The notes below the pieces were generated by a model that was not told where the DNA came from, did no database searches, and saw nothing but the letters and a program-made list of their open reading frames with translations. A stretch of DNA of 64,000 bases from Anisus vortex (taxonomy: Eukaryota > Mollusca > Gastropoda > Planorbidae), in NCBI GenBank assembly GCA_949126835.1, contig OX421496.1, forward strand, positions 24,265,844 to 24,329,843, in the 5' to 3' direction. The translations under genes and the position numbers were made by a program. Positions within the stretch are counted from its first letter, which is position 1; each line of letters starts with the position of its first letter. Positions 39,404-49,800 of the stretch are shown in pieces.

Positions 39404-39915
39404 TGTTACGAGTTCATATTTCTCTAGTTTCTAATTTCGTGCCACTTTCACACACAAATGAATCGAACTCCAAAACTTGTGTAAAACATATCAAATTTAA
39501 TATATAACATACTGAAATAAAAGTTACATTGCTGACTGCACTCTACAACATGATAGCTTACTGTATCGCTCAACATCTACACTACTATCAACTCTCTATA
39601 CATCTATATCTGTGACTAGTTTCTACCTAACTCTAACACAAGTGGACACCTCGATAGCCAAATCTATACTCTATCTAACATACGCTGTTTAACTCTACAC
39701 CCTGTCCGCTCAACACTCCGGACCATCCCTCTCTCGAACTGATACGTTCTCTAATTAAAAAGTGTCACCCCGTGTATAAAGACAAAGGCAATTTTAAGCC
39801 AGCAGGGAATGTATCTAGGTTATAACAACAAACCGTGGTAGGCTGTTGAACAAAATATTTCCACTCACGACCTCAATTTTAACTTTCCCTATCTTTCAGC
39901 ATTCTTCTCTCAACA
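39404..39915 (-). repeat. 3' LTR
   Basis: 512 bp. From about 39482 to 39915 I see no difference from the 5' LTR. The remaining ~78 bases at the U5 end differ at many positions with small insertions. Confidence 0.95.
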
Positions 39916-39927
39916 TTCCTCCCTTCC
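39916..39927 (-). promoter_or_regulatory. Polypurine tract (GGAAGGGAGGAA)
   Basis: On the minus strand GGAAGGGAGGAA abuts the TGTTGAG start of the 3' LTR, the expected plus-strand primer position. Confidence 0.85.
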
Positions 39928-39929
39928 AA

Positions 39930-40436
39930 ATGAAAATGACGTATGTCATTTTAAAAGACTTTCCTAACAAATTCACAAAAGATGTACAAAACATTTTTTT
40001 TTTCAAACCAACAAAAGAAAATATACTAGTACAGTTTGTAAGCATTGCAAAAGAAAAGAAACATCAAGTAGGTTACATTACAATCGTATTTGAGAGAAAA
40101 TTAAAAAATCAGCAAAATTACTTGGTAGAAAATTGTAACATTCAGATACATCTCTAGCATGCAGTTAAAAAAATAGCATTGGTACATGATAACATCATTA
40201 CAGACTTGCGTCGAAAAAAATGTAAAGTAAAAATTACATTACAACACAAAGAAATACAAGTATCGACAAGGTACATAATCGAAAAAGACGATGATAATAA
40301 TTATGTGATCTATTTGAAAATAAAGACCAATATATCTTATCTCAAATATACTGGGACAGATCATGTAAATAGACAAATTACTGCCAATAACAACATTAAG
40401 TTCAACTTTTTCCATATTATTAATACAAGTCAATGA
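39930..40436 (+). CDS. Antisense frame in the LTR element, unknown protein (one stop)
   Basis: Starting at the ATG at 39930 (the frame is open from 39846 inside the LTR), one plus-strand frame runs to 40436 with a single TAG at 40155-40157. In sequence this AT-rich, about 167 codons with one stop is unlikely by chance. The product is Lys/Asn/Ile-rich with alternating hydrophobics (YITIVFERKL, YVIYLKIKTN), suggesting beta strands. It resembles nothing I recognise. It lies between the end of gag-protease and the 3' LTR, on the opposite strand, and so would need its own promoter. Confidence 0.5.
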
Positions 40437-40470
40437 GCCATAGTCCACATTTAGTTCTATCTATCCCCGT

Positions 40471-42144
40471 CTACACTACACCCCTATCTCGCCACGGCAA
40501 ATCTAAATTTCGTCTTTCTACATTCACAAAATTATATTTACCTTTGTTCCAATGACGTCTTTCAAACTTGTGGCTCCATAAACCTTCATTATTTTCATGC
40601 ATGAATTCCCTACAACTGCTCATCTTATGTCCTATCTTAAAACATCTATAGCACACTATACTTTTCATACCGGTACGTTTCACACAACAATCTTTCAATG
40701 TGTGTCCCACCCTCCTGCAGTAACTACAATAGGATTCCATTACTTTTGTCTCCCTAAATGAATTCTTTTTAACCCACTCATCTATTTCGGCTTTATTTAG
40801 ATCAACTACATTGGGAATATTGCCCACAATCAAATCAACAGGAGGGTCTGGGATAACATAGGCATTCACTTTACCTGAAAAGAATGGGGTTTTAATATCA
40901 ATTACTGCTATCGGAAAAGTGCTCACAGTCCCAACGAATGACATGCATTGACCAAATGCCCCTGTGAACTCATGGGGTTTCACGAAAATGCTCTTAACTC
41001 CCACCATTGTACTCCCTGTATCGCGTAGCACTTGTACAGCCCTTCCCCCCACAAAGCCAGGGTGCACTGACAAGGGGCTACCCGGTGTCTGTACTGTAAA
41101 CGCTTGTTGTACCTTGTCTCTTGTTGCGCCTCTACTGCCTACTCGCCAATCATTGTTTTTCTTAATTCTATTCCTATTGTCAATGAATGTATTAGAGAAA
41201 CACTGTCTAGAAATATGTCCTCTTTTCCCACACCTAAAACATTCTATGTCTCTTGAGTAATTATCTCTAACTAAGCTACTGTTGGGTCTCGGGCTCACAC
41301 TATCTCTATTGCTAGGGGACGGTACTCCTGATGAAAAGCATACAATGTCCTGACTTTGATCATTCTTATTCTTAGCTATTGGTCTGTCAGGATGCGCAGT
41401 TTTGTATGTTCTTAATATGTCAGTCAGTGTGGCTAGCGTTTTAGGGTTTCTTTCTTTAATAAAAGATGCTACGTTTGTATGACACGAGTCTATGGCTTTG
41501 TCAATCAAAACTAATTCCCTCAAGTCGGCAGCGGTGTGACCTATTTCAGATAATGCTACCCACCTATCAAAATAAAGGCTCATATTGTTTATGAATAGTT
41601 GTGGGTCTTCATTCTGTGAAGGACTTATCAGGTGAAATTTTTCCCTATACCCATCGGCGGTATTGCCATATAGTTTAAGGAGTGCATCCTTAACAAGTTT
41701 ATATTGTGATAATTCAGTCTGGCTAAGTTTTTGACAGACATCTAAGGCTTTTCCTCTCATTAGCCCCATTATTCTACCCGCCCAATCTTCCTCTTTGACA
41801 CCCGCACTGGTGGCTATCATCTCAAAACGGGATAAATACGTATCCATATTATCCACTTCCTCAGAAAAGAAAGGTAGTTTAAATGAACTGGTTTGTGATG
41901 TACTACCACCGGACTCTCCCCTCTCCCTCTTGGCATCACGTTCCGCCTCAGCCCGTTTCAATTCTAATTCAGCTATTGCCTGCTTGGAATCTCTATCACG
42001 TTGTCTTTCTTCCCTTTCAAGCCTTTCTTTTTCCTTTCTTTCTTCTTTCTCTTCTCTTTCTCTATTTTCTGCCCATTGAAATAAGTCTTTGTCTTTGAGA
42101 CCCATTTCTTTACCCAATTGGATCCAAATTGCAATAGTAGCCAT
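40471..42144 (-). CDS. Gag-protease protein with three zinc knuckles
   Basis: I place the start at the ATG of MATIAIWIQLGKEMG (42144); the frame is also open upstream to 42249. Residues ~15-75 are a highly charged coiled coil; ~85-260 resemble a Gag capsid-like helical region (FKLPFFSEEVDNMDTYLSRF). A CCHC knuckle CFRCGKRGHISRQC lies at ~302-315. An aspartic protease follows, with catalytic RDTGS at ~374-378 (Ala replaced by Gly-Ser type) and DLIVGNIPNV near 440. Unusually, two more knuckles come after the protease (CSYCRRVGHTLKDC ~473-486, CYRCFKIGHKMSSC ~498-511) and the protein stops where reverse transcriptase would begin. The frame is intact, suggesting recent activity or selection. Confidence 0.85.
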   Translation of the reverse strand: MATIAIWIQLGKEMGLKDKDLFQWAENREREEKEERKEKERLEREERQRDRDSKQAIAELELKRAEAERDAKRERGESGGSTSQTSSFKLPFFSEEVDNMDTYLSRFEMIATSAGVKEEDWAGRIMGLMRGKALDVCQKLSQTELSQYKLVKDALLKLYGNTADGYREKFHLISPSQNEDPQLFINNMSLYFDRWVALSEIGHTAADLRELVLIDKAIDSCHTNVASFIKERNPKTLATLTDILRTYKTAHPDRPIAKNKNDQSQDIVCFSSGVPSPSNRDSVSPRPNSSLVRDNYSRDIECFRCGKRGHISRQCFSNTFIDNRNRIKKNNDWRVGSRGATRDKVQQAFTVQTPGSPLSVHPGFVGGRAVQVLRDTGSTMVGVKSIFVKPHEFTGAFGQCMSFVGTVSTFPIAVIDIKTPFFSGKVNAYVIPDPPVDLIVGNIPNVVDLNKAEIDEWVKKNSFRETKVMESYCSYCRRVGHTLKDCCVKRTGMKSIVCYRCFKIGHKMSSCREFMHENNEGLWSHKFERRHWNKGKYNFVNVERRNLDLPWRDRGVV

Positions 42145-42249
42145 GATTAAATGGTTTGAATAGATCAAATGCAAATGTAATACAATACTAATGATATATA
42201 ATATGTTATAGATGGAAAGTAACAAAAGATAACCTACATGTATCGACAA

Positions 42250-43233
42250 AGTATCAAGTAAGCATGCAGTTTATGACAGCTTATAAAAAAAACAAAAAAA
42301 CAGAACAGACTATACGAAGATTTGTTTTGGTTGCTACAGGCAGACCCTATTTTAACATCCACTGTAATGTGTAAAAAAAAAAAAACATACAGAAATTCTG
42401 ACAAGTAGCAACGAACAAAACCTATAGATATGTAAAAAAAATAGTAATTAATTAAAATGGGCAACAATTAAGAAATTATTACTATTTAAAATTAAACTTA
42501 TCTTTGTGTCCAACTGTAACTAGGCTGATGTATTGACTTCCACACCACAACAAGAAATAATCAGTAAAGCAGAGAACAAATAAAAGAAAACACTGAGTCA
42601 ATATCTTGAACCTGGAATTGCGTCGGGTACTTCAAACTTGATACATCAGGCTACAACGTTGACTTGGAAAAGTCATAACAATATAATCGGCAGAAAACAC
42701 ATCGACACAGGATCTCAGTAGATACAGTTACAACTCACAACAGTAATTCAACAGTTACAACGACGGCACTTTCGACGGCTTCCCAGCTCACTCGATGGCG
42801 TCACAGGTTAATAATTGCGTCACGGCACAAAGTCATTAGAGTTCCAATAACGGCGTTACAAATAACACAGCGTTAAGTCCGCTTCACAGTTCCAATAATC
42901 ATTTATCAACTGCAGCGCAGCGTCTACACAATATTCAAATAACAGTCAGCATGCTTAAACCAGCGTTACAATCCAGTATAACGTTACAATCCAGTAACTT
43001 CTTAAATCAGCAATTACTTAAGATAAGCTTACAACAAGACAGCATTCAACAAAACAGCGTCACAGTTCATAATAATCGTATCCACATAATCAATATGCAA
43101 GGTAAACCTCTATAGCATTATTCATCAAAACAACGTCACAGTTCAGTTGCGTATTAAATCAGCACAGCATCCACACTGGTAGAGTAGTGTAACAATCAAA
43201 AAAGTATAATAGTAGTAAAACAGAGTCAGCTTA
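42250..43233 (-). other. 5' leader of the LTR element
   Basis: About 1 kb between the primer-binding site and gag contains no frame. It holds several imperfect repeats of ACAGCGTCACAGTTC and CAGCGTTACAATCCAGTA. A packaging role is possible but unproven. Confidence 0.5.
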
Positions 43234-43247
43234 CGTCGGGGTCGCCA
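43234..43247 (-). promoter_or_regulatory. Primer-binding site (TGGCGACCCCGACG)
   Basis: Two bases after the 5' LTR on the minus strand lies TGGCGACCCCGACGTAAG, beginning with the TGG complementary to a tRNA CCA end. The cognate tRNA is not determined. Confidence 0.75.
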
Positions 43248-43249
43248 AA

Positions 43250-43763
43250 TGTTACGAGTTCATATCTCTTGAGGTTCTAATTCCGTACAACACTTTCACA
43301 CCAAAATGAAATTAACTCCAAAGCTTGTGTAAAACATATCAAATTTAATATATAACATACTGAAATAAAAGTTACATTGCTGACTGCACTCTACAACATG
43401 ATAGCTTACTGTATCGCTCAACATCTACACTACTATCAACTCTCTATACATCTATATCTGTGACTAGTTTCTACCTAACTCTAACACAAGTGGACACCTC
43501 GATAGCCAAATCTATACTCTATCTAACATACGCTGTTTAACTCTACACCCTGTCCGCTCAACACTCCGGACCATCCCTCTCTCGAACTGATACGTTCTCT
43601 AATTAAAAAGTGTCACCCCGTGTATAAAGACAAAGGCAATTTTAAGCCAGCAGGGAATGTATCTAGGTTATAACAACAAACCGTGGTAGGCTGTTGAACA
43701 AAATATTTCCACTCACGACCTCAATTTTAACTTTCCCTATCTTTCAGCATTCTTCTCTCAACA
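43250..43763 (-). repeat. 5' LTR
   Basis: 514 bp, beginning (minus strand) TGTTGAGAGAAGAATGCTGA and ending AACTCGTAACA. GTGTATAAAGAC on the plus strand and AT-rich patches lie inside; the promoter position was not resolved. Confidence 0.95.
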
Positions 43764-44843
43764 CCCACCAGTGTAGGGTGGAAGACAGACGACCCTGAAC
43801 ACTGTGGACCCGAAGTCAGTCCTATTTTGTCCTGCCAGATTCAGTTTCACCACAACTTGGTCTCCCACCTTCAATGGTACGGATGCCCTACCGTCCATTG
43901 GCTCATTAGGCTCCAAGCACCGAGCGGAGACATCTCTTCCCTGCGGTGGGGCTACCCCAGGGCTTTGCTGACTGGGCGTTATGTTGAGGACGTCTGCTCT
44001 CCTCGACAGCTCCTCTTCTGTCACCTTGCTTTGTTCCGGCTGAGGTGGTACCAACGTCGAATTGCTATCTGGTCTCACCACCTTTGGCGAGGAGCACTTA
44101 GTGGCGATGTGCCCTTCCTTTCTGCTATTGTAGCAGAGGAGTTTCCTCCGTCTGCACGGTGTAGGTCTACGACCTACTAATTCAGTCACCCTATCCATAA
44201 ATCTGTTCATCAGCCTCTCCTCCAACGCGGCTATGTCCACAGACTGAGAAGGTGTCGATGTAGGGGCTATTTGTAAGGATAGAGCATCCTGTTCCTCATC
44301 GTCAGCCCATATGATGGCAAGGTCCTGTAGTTTTGCGAAGGTGATTTGGGGGTCCGCAAAAACCTTGTTTCTGGCCTGTCGCCGGATCTGGGGAGATGAC
44401 AAATTCTCCACAAAGTAGTCCCGGAGGAACACTCTATCTGTGAGGGAGGAATTAAGTTCCCTTTGTCGGTTGGTGAGCAACCTGAAGGCTATAAGGAGCC
44501 TGTGTGCGTAGGCTCTAATGGACTCAAGGGGAGCCTGTCGTACCTGGTGTAATGACATCATCAGTTGAGCGCAGTTCCTCCGCTCCCCATAGATCTGCTT
44601 CAGCAGGGCTAGAGTGTCCTCCGGGTCTCTGCTGTAGTCATGCTCATGTCCAAATAATTCTAACTTAACGGCCTCTCCCAGGTGGGACCATAGAAGTCTC
44701 CTAAGCTCCTCTGTGTCCCAGCCTCCCATTGACCTCCAAGCCTCGGTCAACTCAGCCGAGAATGACTCCACCTCAGACGTGGGACGAGAGCTGGACATTG
44801 TCACCGCATATCGTCCCCCGCAGCCCCTGACCTGGCATATCAA
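43764..44843 (-). pseudogene. 5' part of a Ty3-type Gag gene with integrase-like tail
   Basis: The minus-strand frame starts at 44843, or more likely at an internal ATG followed by SSSRPTSEVESF. It has a Gag-like helical region (LKQIYGERRNCAQLMMSLHQ, IRAYAHRLLIAF) and a nucleocapsid knuckle, CYNSRKEGHIATKC, whose second Cys is Ser. About 75 residues later VPLKVGDQVVVKLNL and FRVVCLPPYTGG resemble the SH3-like C-terminus of a gypsy integrase. The protease, reverse transcriptase and integrase core are absent, so the gene joins Gag directly to an integrase tail: either an internal deletion or a non-autonomous element. The LTR element has inserted exactly after a GGG codon. Confidence 0.75.
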
Positions 44844-44988
44844 CCTTCTCCTCCCCTCTCCTCCCCTCTCTCTGCCTGCATATCAACCCTCCAGTCAATA
44901 GTCAACAATCAACAGTTAACAGACGAACCGTCTGTAAACAAGGGAGAGAACCTTTCTCTTCTTTGGACCTTCAGACTTTGTTTTTATT

Positions 44989-46836
44989 ATGGCATGTGTG
45001 CAGTTGTCTGATGTTACGTTTGGTAGTGATTGTAGCACTGGAGTACTAGACGCTGTTGGGGATGTTAAGCAGGCTGGTGGAAAAAATAAAAAAAGGCTGC
45101 GTCGCTCCTCTTCATTTAATGGTTGTTGCTTGGATATCTCTGAGCAAACAACCATTAATGGGCCACAGCAGGATTTCAATAACAAAATCTTGCAGGCATT
45201 TACTAACGTTCAGCTCTCAATATCAGAGAGTAGCTTGAAAATAGAAGCCATGATGCAACACCTGCAAAATTTTCCAACCTTCCAAGCTTCTCTAGACACG
45301 TTAGTAGCTAGGGTGGAGAAGATTAGCGAGGAGATTGGAATGGTAAAGCAACTGAATGAGCGTGTGACCGCAGTTGAACAAGAAATCAGTATAGTAGATA
45401 AGATTTCAACTGAAAACATCACCACCTTAAAGAAGCACGAAGAGGACCTTGGTCAGCTCAACAAATCGTCGAACGAACTTGAGGAGCGTACTCTATCGCT
45501 CGAGACCAAGGATCTAATAAACAATCTACTTCTAACTGGTTTAGAAGAAGTCGGAAGAGACGAAGACTGCTACAGCACGGTTAATCAGTTCCTTCATGAC
45601 CACTTGGGGATAGACCATGAACTCGCGATTGAAGGCTGCTATAGATTGGGACGCTATCACAGAGGACAGCAAAGACCTATTGTGGTGACCTTCCTCCATC
45701 TACATGACAAAAACTCAATTAGAAGAATCGCTTACAAACTGGCTGGAAAACCCTTTGGAATAAGAGATCATCTCCCGAAGAAAGTAAACGAAAGAAGAAA
45801 AATCCTTTTACCTAAACTAAAGGATCTAAAGGAAAAATATGGTCGAAACGTATTCCTTAAAAATGACATCCTGACCTCTCCGGAAGGGTCTTGGAGGGTT
45901 GACAGTCAAGGCGAAATTGTTGCCCTCAGAGCACCGGACGAACAACGACCCTGGCGAAGTCAAGATCAACACCGACAGCAATCGAGCCGCTCTCAACCCT
46001 CACAACAACAACAACAGCAAACTCGACAACAACAACCTCACCATGAACAAAACATACAACGAGAACAACAACAGCCTCAACAGAACCAGCGTCATAATCA
46101 ACAATTATGGCAACCCCAGCAACAACATCAGCGAGAACTACTGTATCGGTCTCAACATATCCAGCAAGAACTGAATGATCAAGAAAAACAATCTTACCAA
46201 CCCCATCAAAAACAATTGAATCTGCAACAACAGCGGCATCAACACGGACATGATCAACGGCAACAACAACGACAGCATCAACAACAAGAACAGCCTCAGC
46301 AACAGCCTCACCATCAGCAATACCAACAAGAACAACAAGAACAACAACAGCAGGCTCCAGAACTATACCTACAACGACAACGAGATTATCCCACGGGACC
46401 ACCTCAACATTCGCAGCAACAACAACAATATCACCAAGAACAATATCAGCAACAACAGCAAATGCACCTGCAATCACAGCATCTTCAACATCAGCAGCAT
46501 CAGTTGCCACAGCAGCAGCTACCCCAACACCAGCAACAACCTTATCACCAGCAGCTACAACTTCAGCAGCAGCACCACCAACACCAGCAACAACCTCAAC
46601 ACCAGCAGCCGCAGCATCCCTCTCATCATCATCAGCAGCAAATCCAACAACAACCTCAATACCAACAGCAGCAACTACATCAGCAGTACCATCAGCAACT
46701 GCAGCAGCAACCACAACCCCAGCTACTCCAGCTACAGCCTCAACATCAGCAGAAAGAACAACAATACCAGCAACAACAGATGCATCAGGAGGGTGGTACG
46801 ACCTCGGAAGACTGCGTAACGCTCACGATGCTGTAG
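44989..46836 (+). CDS. LINE ORF1: RNA-binding protein with glutamine-rich tail
   Basis: 615 codons from ATG to TAG. Residues ~1-60 are a basic leader; ~60-170 a coiled coil (IEAMMQHLQN, VARVEKISEEIGMVKQLNER). Residues ~175-315 match the RRM-like and C-terminal fold of L1-type ORF1p (NNLLLTGLEE, IEGCYRLGRYHRGQQRPIVV, KPFGIRDHLPKKVNERRKIL). These proteins trimerise and bind the element's RNA. Residues ~325-600 are an uninterrupted Gln/His/Pro-rich stretch coded by mixed CAA and CAG, which is unusual for ORF1p. The mixed codons, and the absence of stops in other frames, reflect the CAA/CAG bias. Expression would make a prion-like, aggregation-prone domain. Confidence 0.9.
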   Translation: MACVQLSDVTFGSDCSTGVLDAVGDVKQAGGKNKKRLRRSSSFNGCCLDISEQTTINGPQQDFNNKILQAFTNVQLSISESSLKIEAMMQHLQNFPTFQASLDTLVARVEKISEEIGMVKQLNERVTAVEQEISIVDKISTENITTLKKHEEDLGQLNKSSNELEERTLSLETKDLINNLLLTGLEEVGRDEDCYSTVNQFLHDHLGIDHELAIEGCYRLGRYHRGQQRPIVVTFLHLHDKNSIRRIAYKLAGKPFGIRDHLPKKVNERRKILLPKLKDLKEKYGRNVFLKNDILTSPEGSWRVDSQGEIVALRAPDEQRPWRSQDQHRQQSSRSQPSQQQQQQTRQQQPHHEQNIQREQQQPQQNQRHNQQLWQPQQQHQRELLYRSQHIQQELNDQEKQSYQPHQKQLNLQQQRHQHGHDQRQQQRQHQQQEQPQQQPHHQQYQQEQQEQQQQAPELYLQRQRDYPTGPPQHSQQQQQYHQEQYQQQQQMHLQSQHLQHQQHQLPQQQLPQHQQQPYHQQLQLQQQHHQHQQQPQHQQPQHPSHHHQQQIQQQPQYQQQQLHQQYHQQLQQQPQPQLLQLQPQHQQKEQQYQQQQMHQEGGTTSEDCVTLTML

Positions 46837-49800
46837 GACAGTGGCATTAGCATAGGTGAACAAAACCAAAAACGCTTTTTAAGGTTAGCCTATGTAAATG
46901 TATGTGGCCTGGTGAGGAGAATGATGTATCCAGAGTTTGTTGATAAGATAAATTTGTTTGATGTTATAGGTCTTTCGGAAACAAAACTTAATAATGACAA
47001 GGTGGAAGATATCGATACTATAAGTATAGAACACTTTACCCTTTTCCACAAATTTAGACACCATAATAACAATAGTAGATCGGGGGGACTGAGTGTGGCC
47101 ATAAAAAATGACTTAGTTGATAAAACTAGAATATTAAGATGTGACAATAATGAAATGATTTGGCTACAAATAGGAGCAGAAAACAATCCCTTATTAATTC
47201 TAATTATTTATACCCCACCCGAGAATTCCCCATATGCTCAACCTGATTTTTTCAATATTCTAGAAATGGAAATAATCGATAAAAGAAATATCACTAACAA
47301 TATAATCATAATGGGTGATTTTAACGCTCATACCAAAGAAAGAGAAGATTACATTATAGACTCCATAACAAGTCCCCACGAACTCTATGTAGAAATAAGT
47401 GCCCAGACAGAAGAAACGCTTAAAAGAAAAGACATTCCACTCAAACGTATAAACGTAGATACGACAATACCGAATAACTGGGGCCGAAAACTAATCGAAA
47501 CATGTAAAAACACAAACATGTTAATAATGAATGGAAGGAAGGGGTTACTGTCACATAAACCTACGACTACATTTAGCACAGTAATCGATTACGTACTAGC
47601 AGACAATGACCTCTTTCACAAAATTAGGAATCTAATAATCCACGACTTTGATCACCTATTCTCAGATATCCATTGTTTAATATCATGTGAATATGAGATT
47701 GAGATTGGTGGAGCAAATAAACCTGGAAATGCGAGTAGACAACTAAATGATACACCAGTGGTAGAGATAATTAAACCGTGGGTGCAAACTAAATCTAAGA
47801 ACTATTTTGAAATGGTAGAAAAACAAAACAAAAACAGCATAAATCTGAAACTAGACGAATTACTAGAAAGAAGTGACCTTTGTAACTCCCCTGAAAACAA
47901 AAAACAAGAAATAAATAACATAGTAGAGGAAATAAATAAAATATTAATACAATCTGCAACTGAAATATTTGGCACAAATCGATACCCTAATGATAAAAAT
48001 AACCTAAAAAAAAATAAACCCTGGTTTACACTTATATGTAGACAAAAACGAAGATTATACCTTAAAGCAAGAAGAATGAATAGTATCCTCAAAACCAAAG
48101 GCTCACTTGAAAGTTTAAAAACACACAGTAAAACCTACAAGCGTGAAATGAACACCGCTATAAATAAATATGAAAACAAAAGGAGAAATAAAATAAAAAA
48201 TCTGAAAGGAAAGAATCCAAAAGAGTACTGGCGTATCCTAAAGGATAAAAACAGAAAAGAAGATTATAATGAAATTAGTATTGACGAATTGTTCCATTTT
48301 TTCAAATCCCAAAACGAAACAACAAACAACTGTTGCATGAACCCAATAAAAACCAATTTAACCGCACCTAACTTAGATACGACAAGACTTAATGGTGAAA
48401 TAACATATAATGAAGTGTTATCAGCCATCAATAAAACAAGTAATAATAAAAGCTGCGGACACGATAAAATTTTTAATGAATATATAAAATGCACAAAGGT
48501 TATAATGATACCCACATACGTAAAACTATTTAATGTTATCCTAAAAGATGGAATTTTCCCCGAAAGCTGGTCACTAGGGATGATATGTCCAATATATAAA
48601 AATAAAGGCAGCAAGGCAAAGCCCGAAAACTTTAGACCAATTACCTTATTATCATGTTTAGGTAAACTATTCTCATCCATCCTTAATGTACGAATGGAGA
48701 TGTTCCTTGAAGAGCACAACTTATTAAACGAGAATCAAATGGGTTTTAGAGAAGGTTATTCTACAACGGAAGCATCATTTATACTATATGCGCTGAGCTT
48801 TTTAATAAAAAATAAAGGTGACAAACTGTTCTGTGCCTTCATTGATCTAAAAAGAGCTTTCCCGTCTATTAAAAGAAAATTACTCTGGGCGAAAATGTTA
48901 GATATAGGCATAGATGGAATTTTCCTTAAATGTATACAGGGGTTATATAGAGATATTAAATCGACAGTAAAATTAAATTCAAACCTGTCACCGTTATTTA
49001 ACTGCGAAGCAGGACTAAGAGAGGGAGAACATCTGAGCCCTCTATTATTTTCTATGTTTATTAATGACTTAGATTCTTATTTAGAACTAAAAGGCGCAAG
49101 TAGCTTAACTATCAGCAACGATAACAACGCAGATTTACTAAAAATATTCACATTATTATATGCTGACGACACAACAATCCTAGCTAAAACCGCAAAAGAA
49201 TTACAGAATAACTTAAACATTTACAGTAACTATTGCAAGGAGAACCACTTAAACATAAATGAAGATAAGACCAAAATAATGATATTCGGTAGAAAGGGTA
49301 GGGTAGGAAATCAGAAATTTGTACTAAATAATAATATTATAGAAATAGTTTCTAAATTTAAATACCTGGGAATAATCTTCTCAGCTAACGGTTCTTTCTC
49401 AGAACACAGGAAATATTGTAAGATGAAAGGTACTAATGCTATGTTCAATCTTCTCAGAAAATGCCATACACTAAGCTTGCCCATAGATAGTCAAATTGAT
49501 CTATTTGATCAAACAGTACTACCTATACTAACCTACGGCTGCGAACTATGGGGTATGGAAAATTGTGACATTTTAGAAAATATTAGACTAAGATATTTTA
49601 AGATGATTTTAAAATTGAACACAAAAACACCAAATTATGTAGTCTTAGGCGAAACAGGCAAACTTTATATAAGATCATTTATTAAAAAAAGAATGTTACA
49701 CTTCTGGATCAAAATAGCGACCGGCAAAGAAAGCAGGATTTCTAAAATAATTTATAACATTTTACTTAAAGAGCACTTGGTTGAAAAATGCAAATGGTCC

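Larger units (their letters stand above)
39404..43763 (-). mobile_element. LTR retrotransposon, 4.36 kb, gag-protease only, 5-bp target duplication
   Basis: Two LTRs (39404-39915 and 43250-43763) start and end TGTT..AACA. The flanks 39399-39403 and 43764-43768 are both CCCAC. In the minus orientation a primer-binding site follows the 5' LTR and a polypurine tract precedes the 3' LTR. The interior holds one long gag-protease frame on the minus strand and an opposite-strand frame, and no reverse transcriptase or integrase, so the element depends on proteins from relatives. It interrupts a Ty3-type gene whose frame is otherwise open. Confidence 0.95.

Noticed and set aside
45926..46819. Other-frame open stretches over the ORF1 tail (Val/Ala-rich on minus, Asn-rich on plus)
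   Set aside because: The CAA/CAG-rich composition removes stop codons in several frames; only the frame continuous with the RNA-binding domain is supported.
46912..46920. GTG as the start of LINE ORF2
   Set aside because: It would remove the catalytic Asn of the endonuclease and eukaryotic GTG initiation is not supported here.
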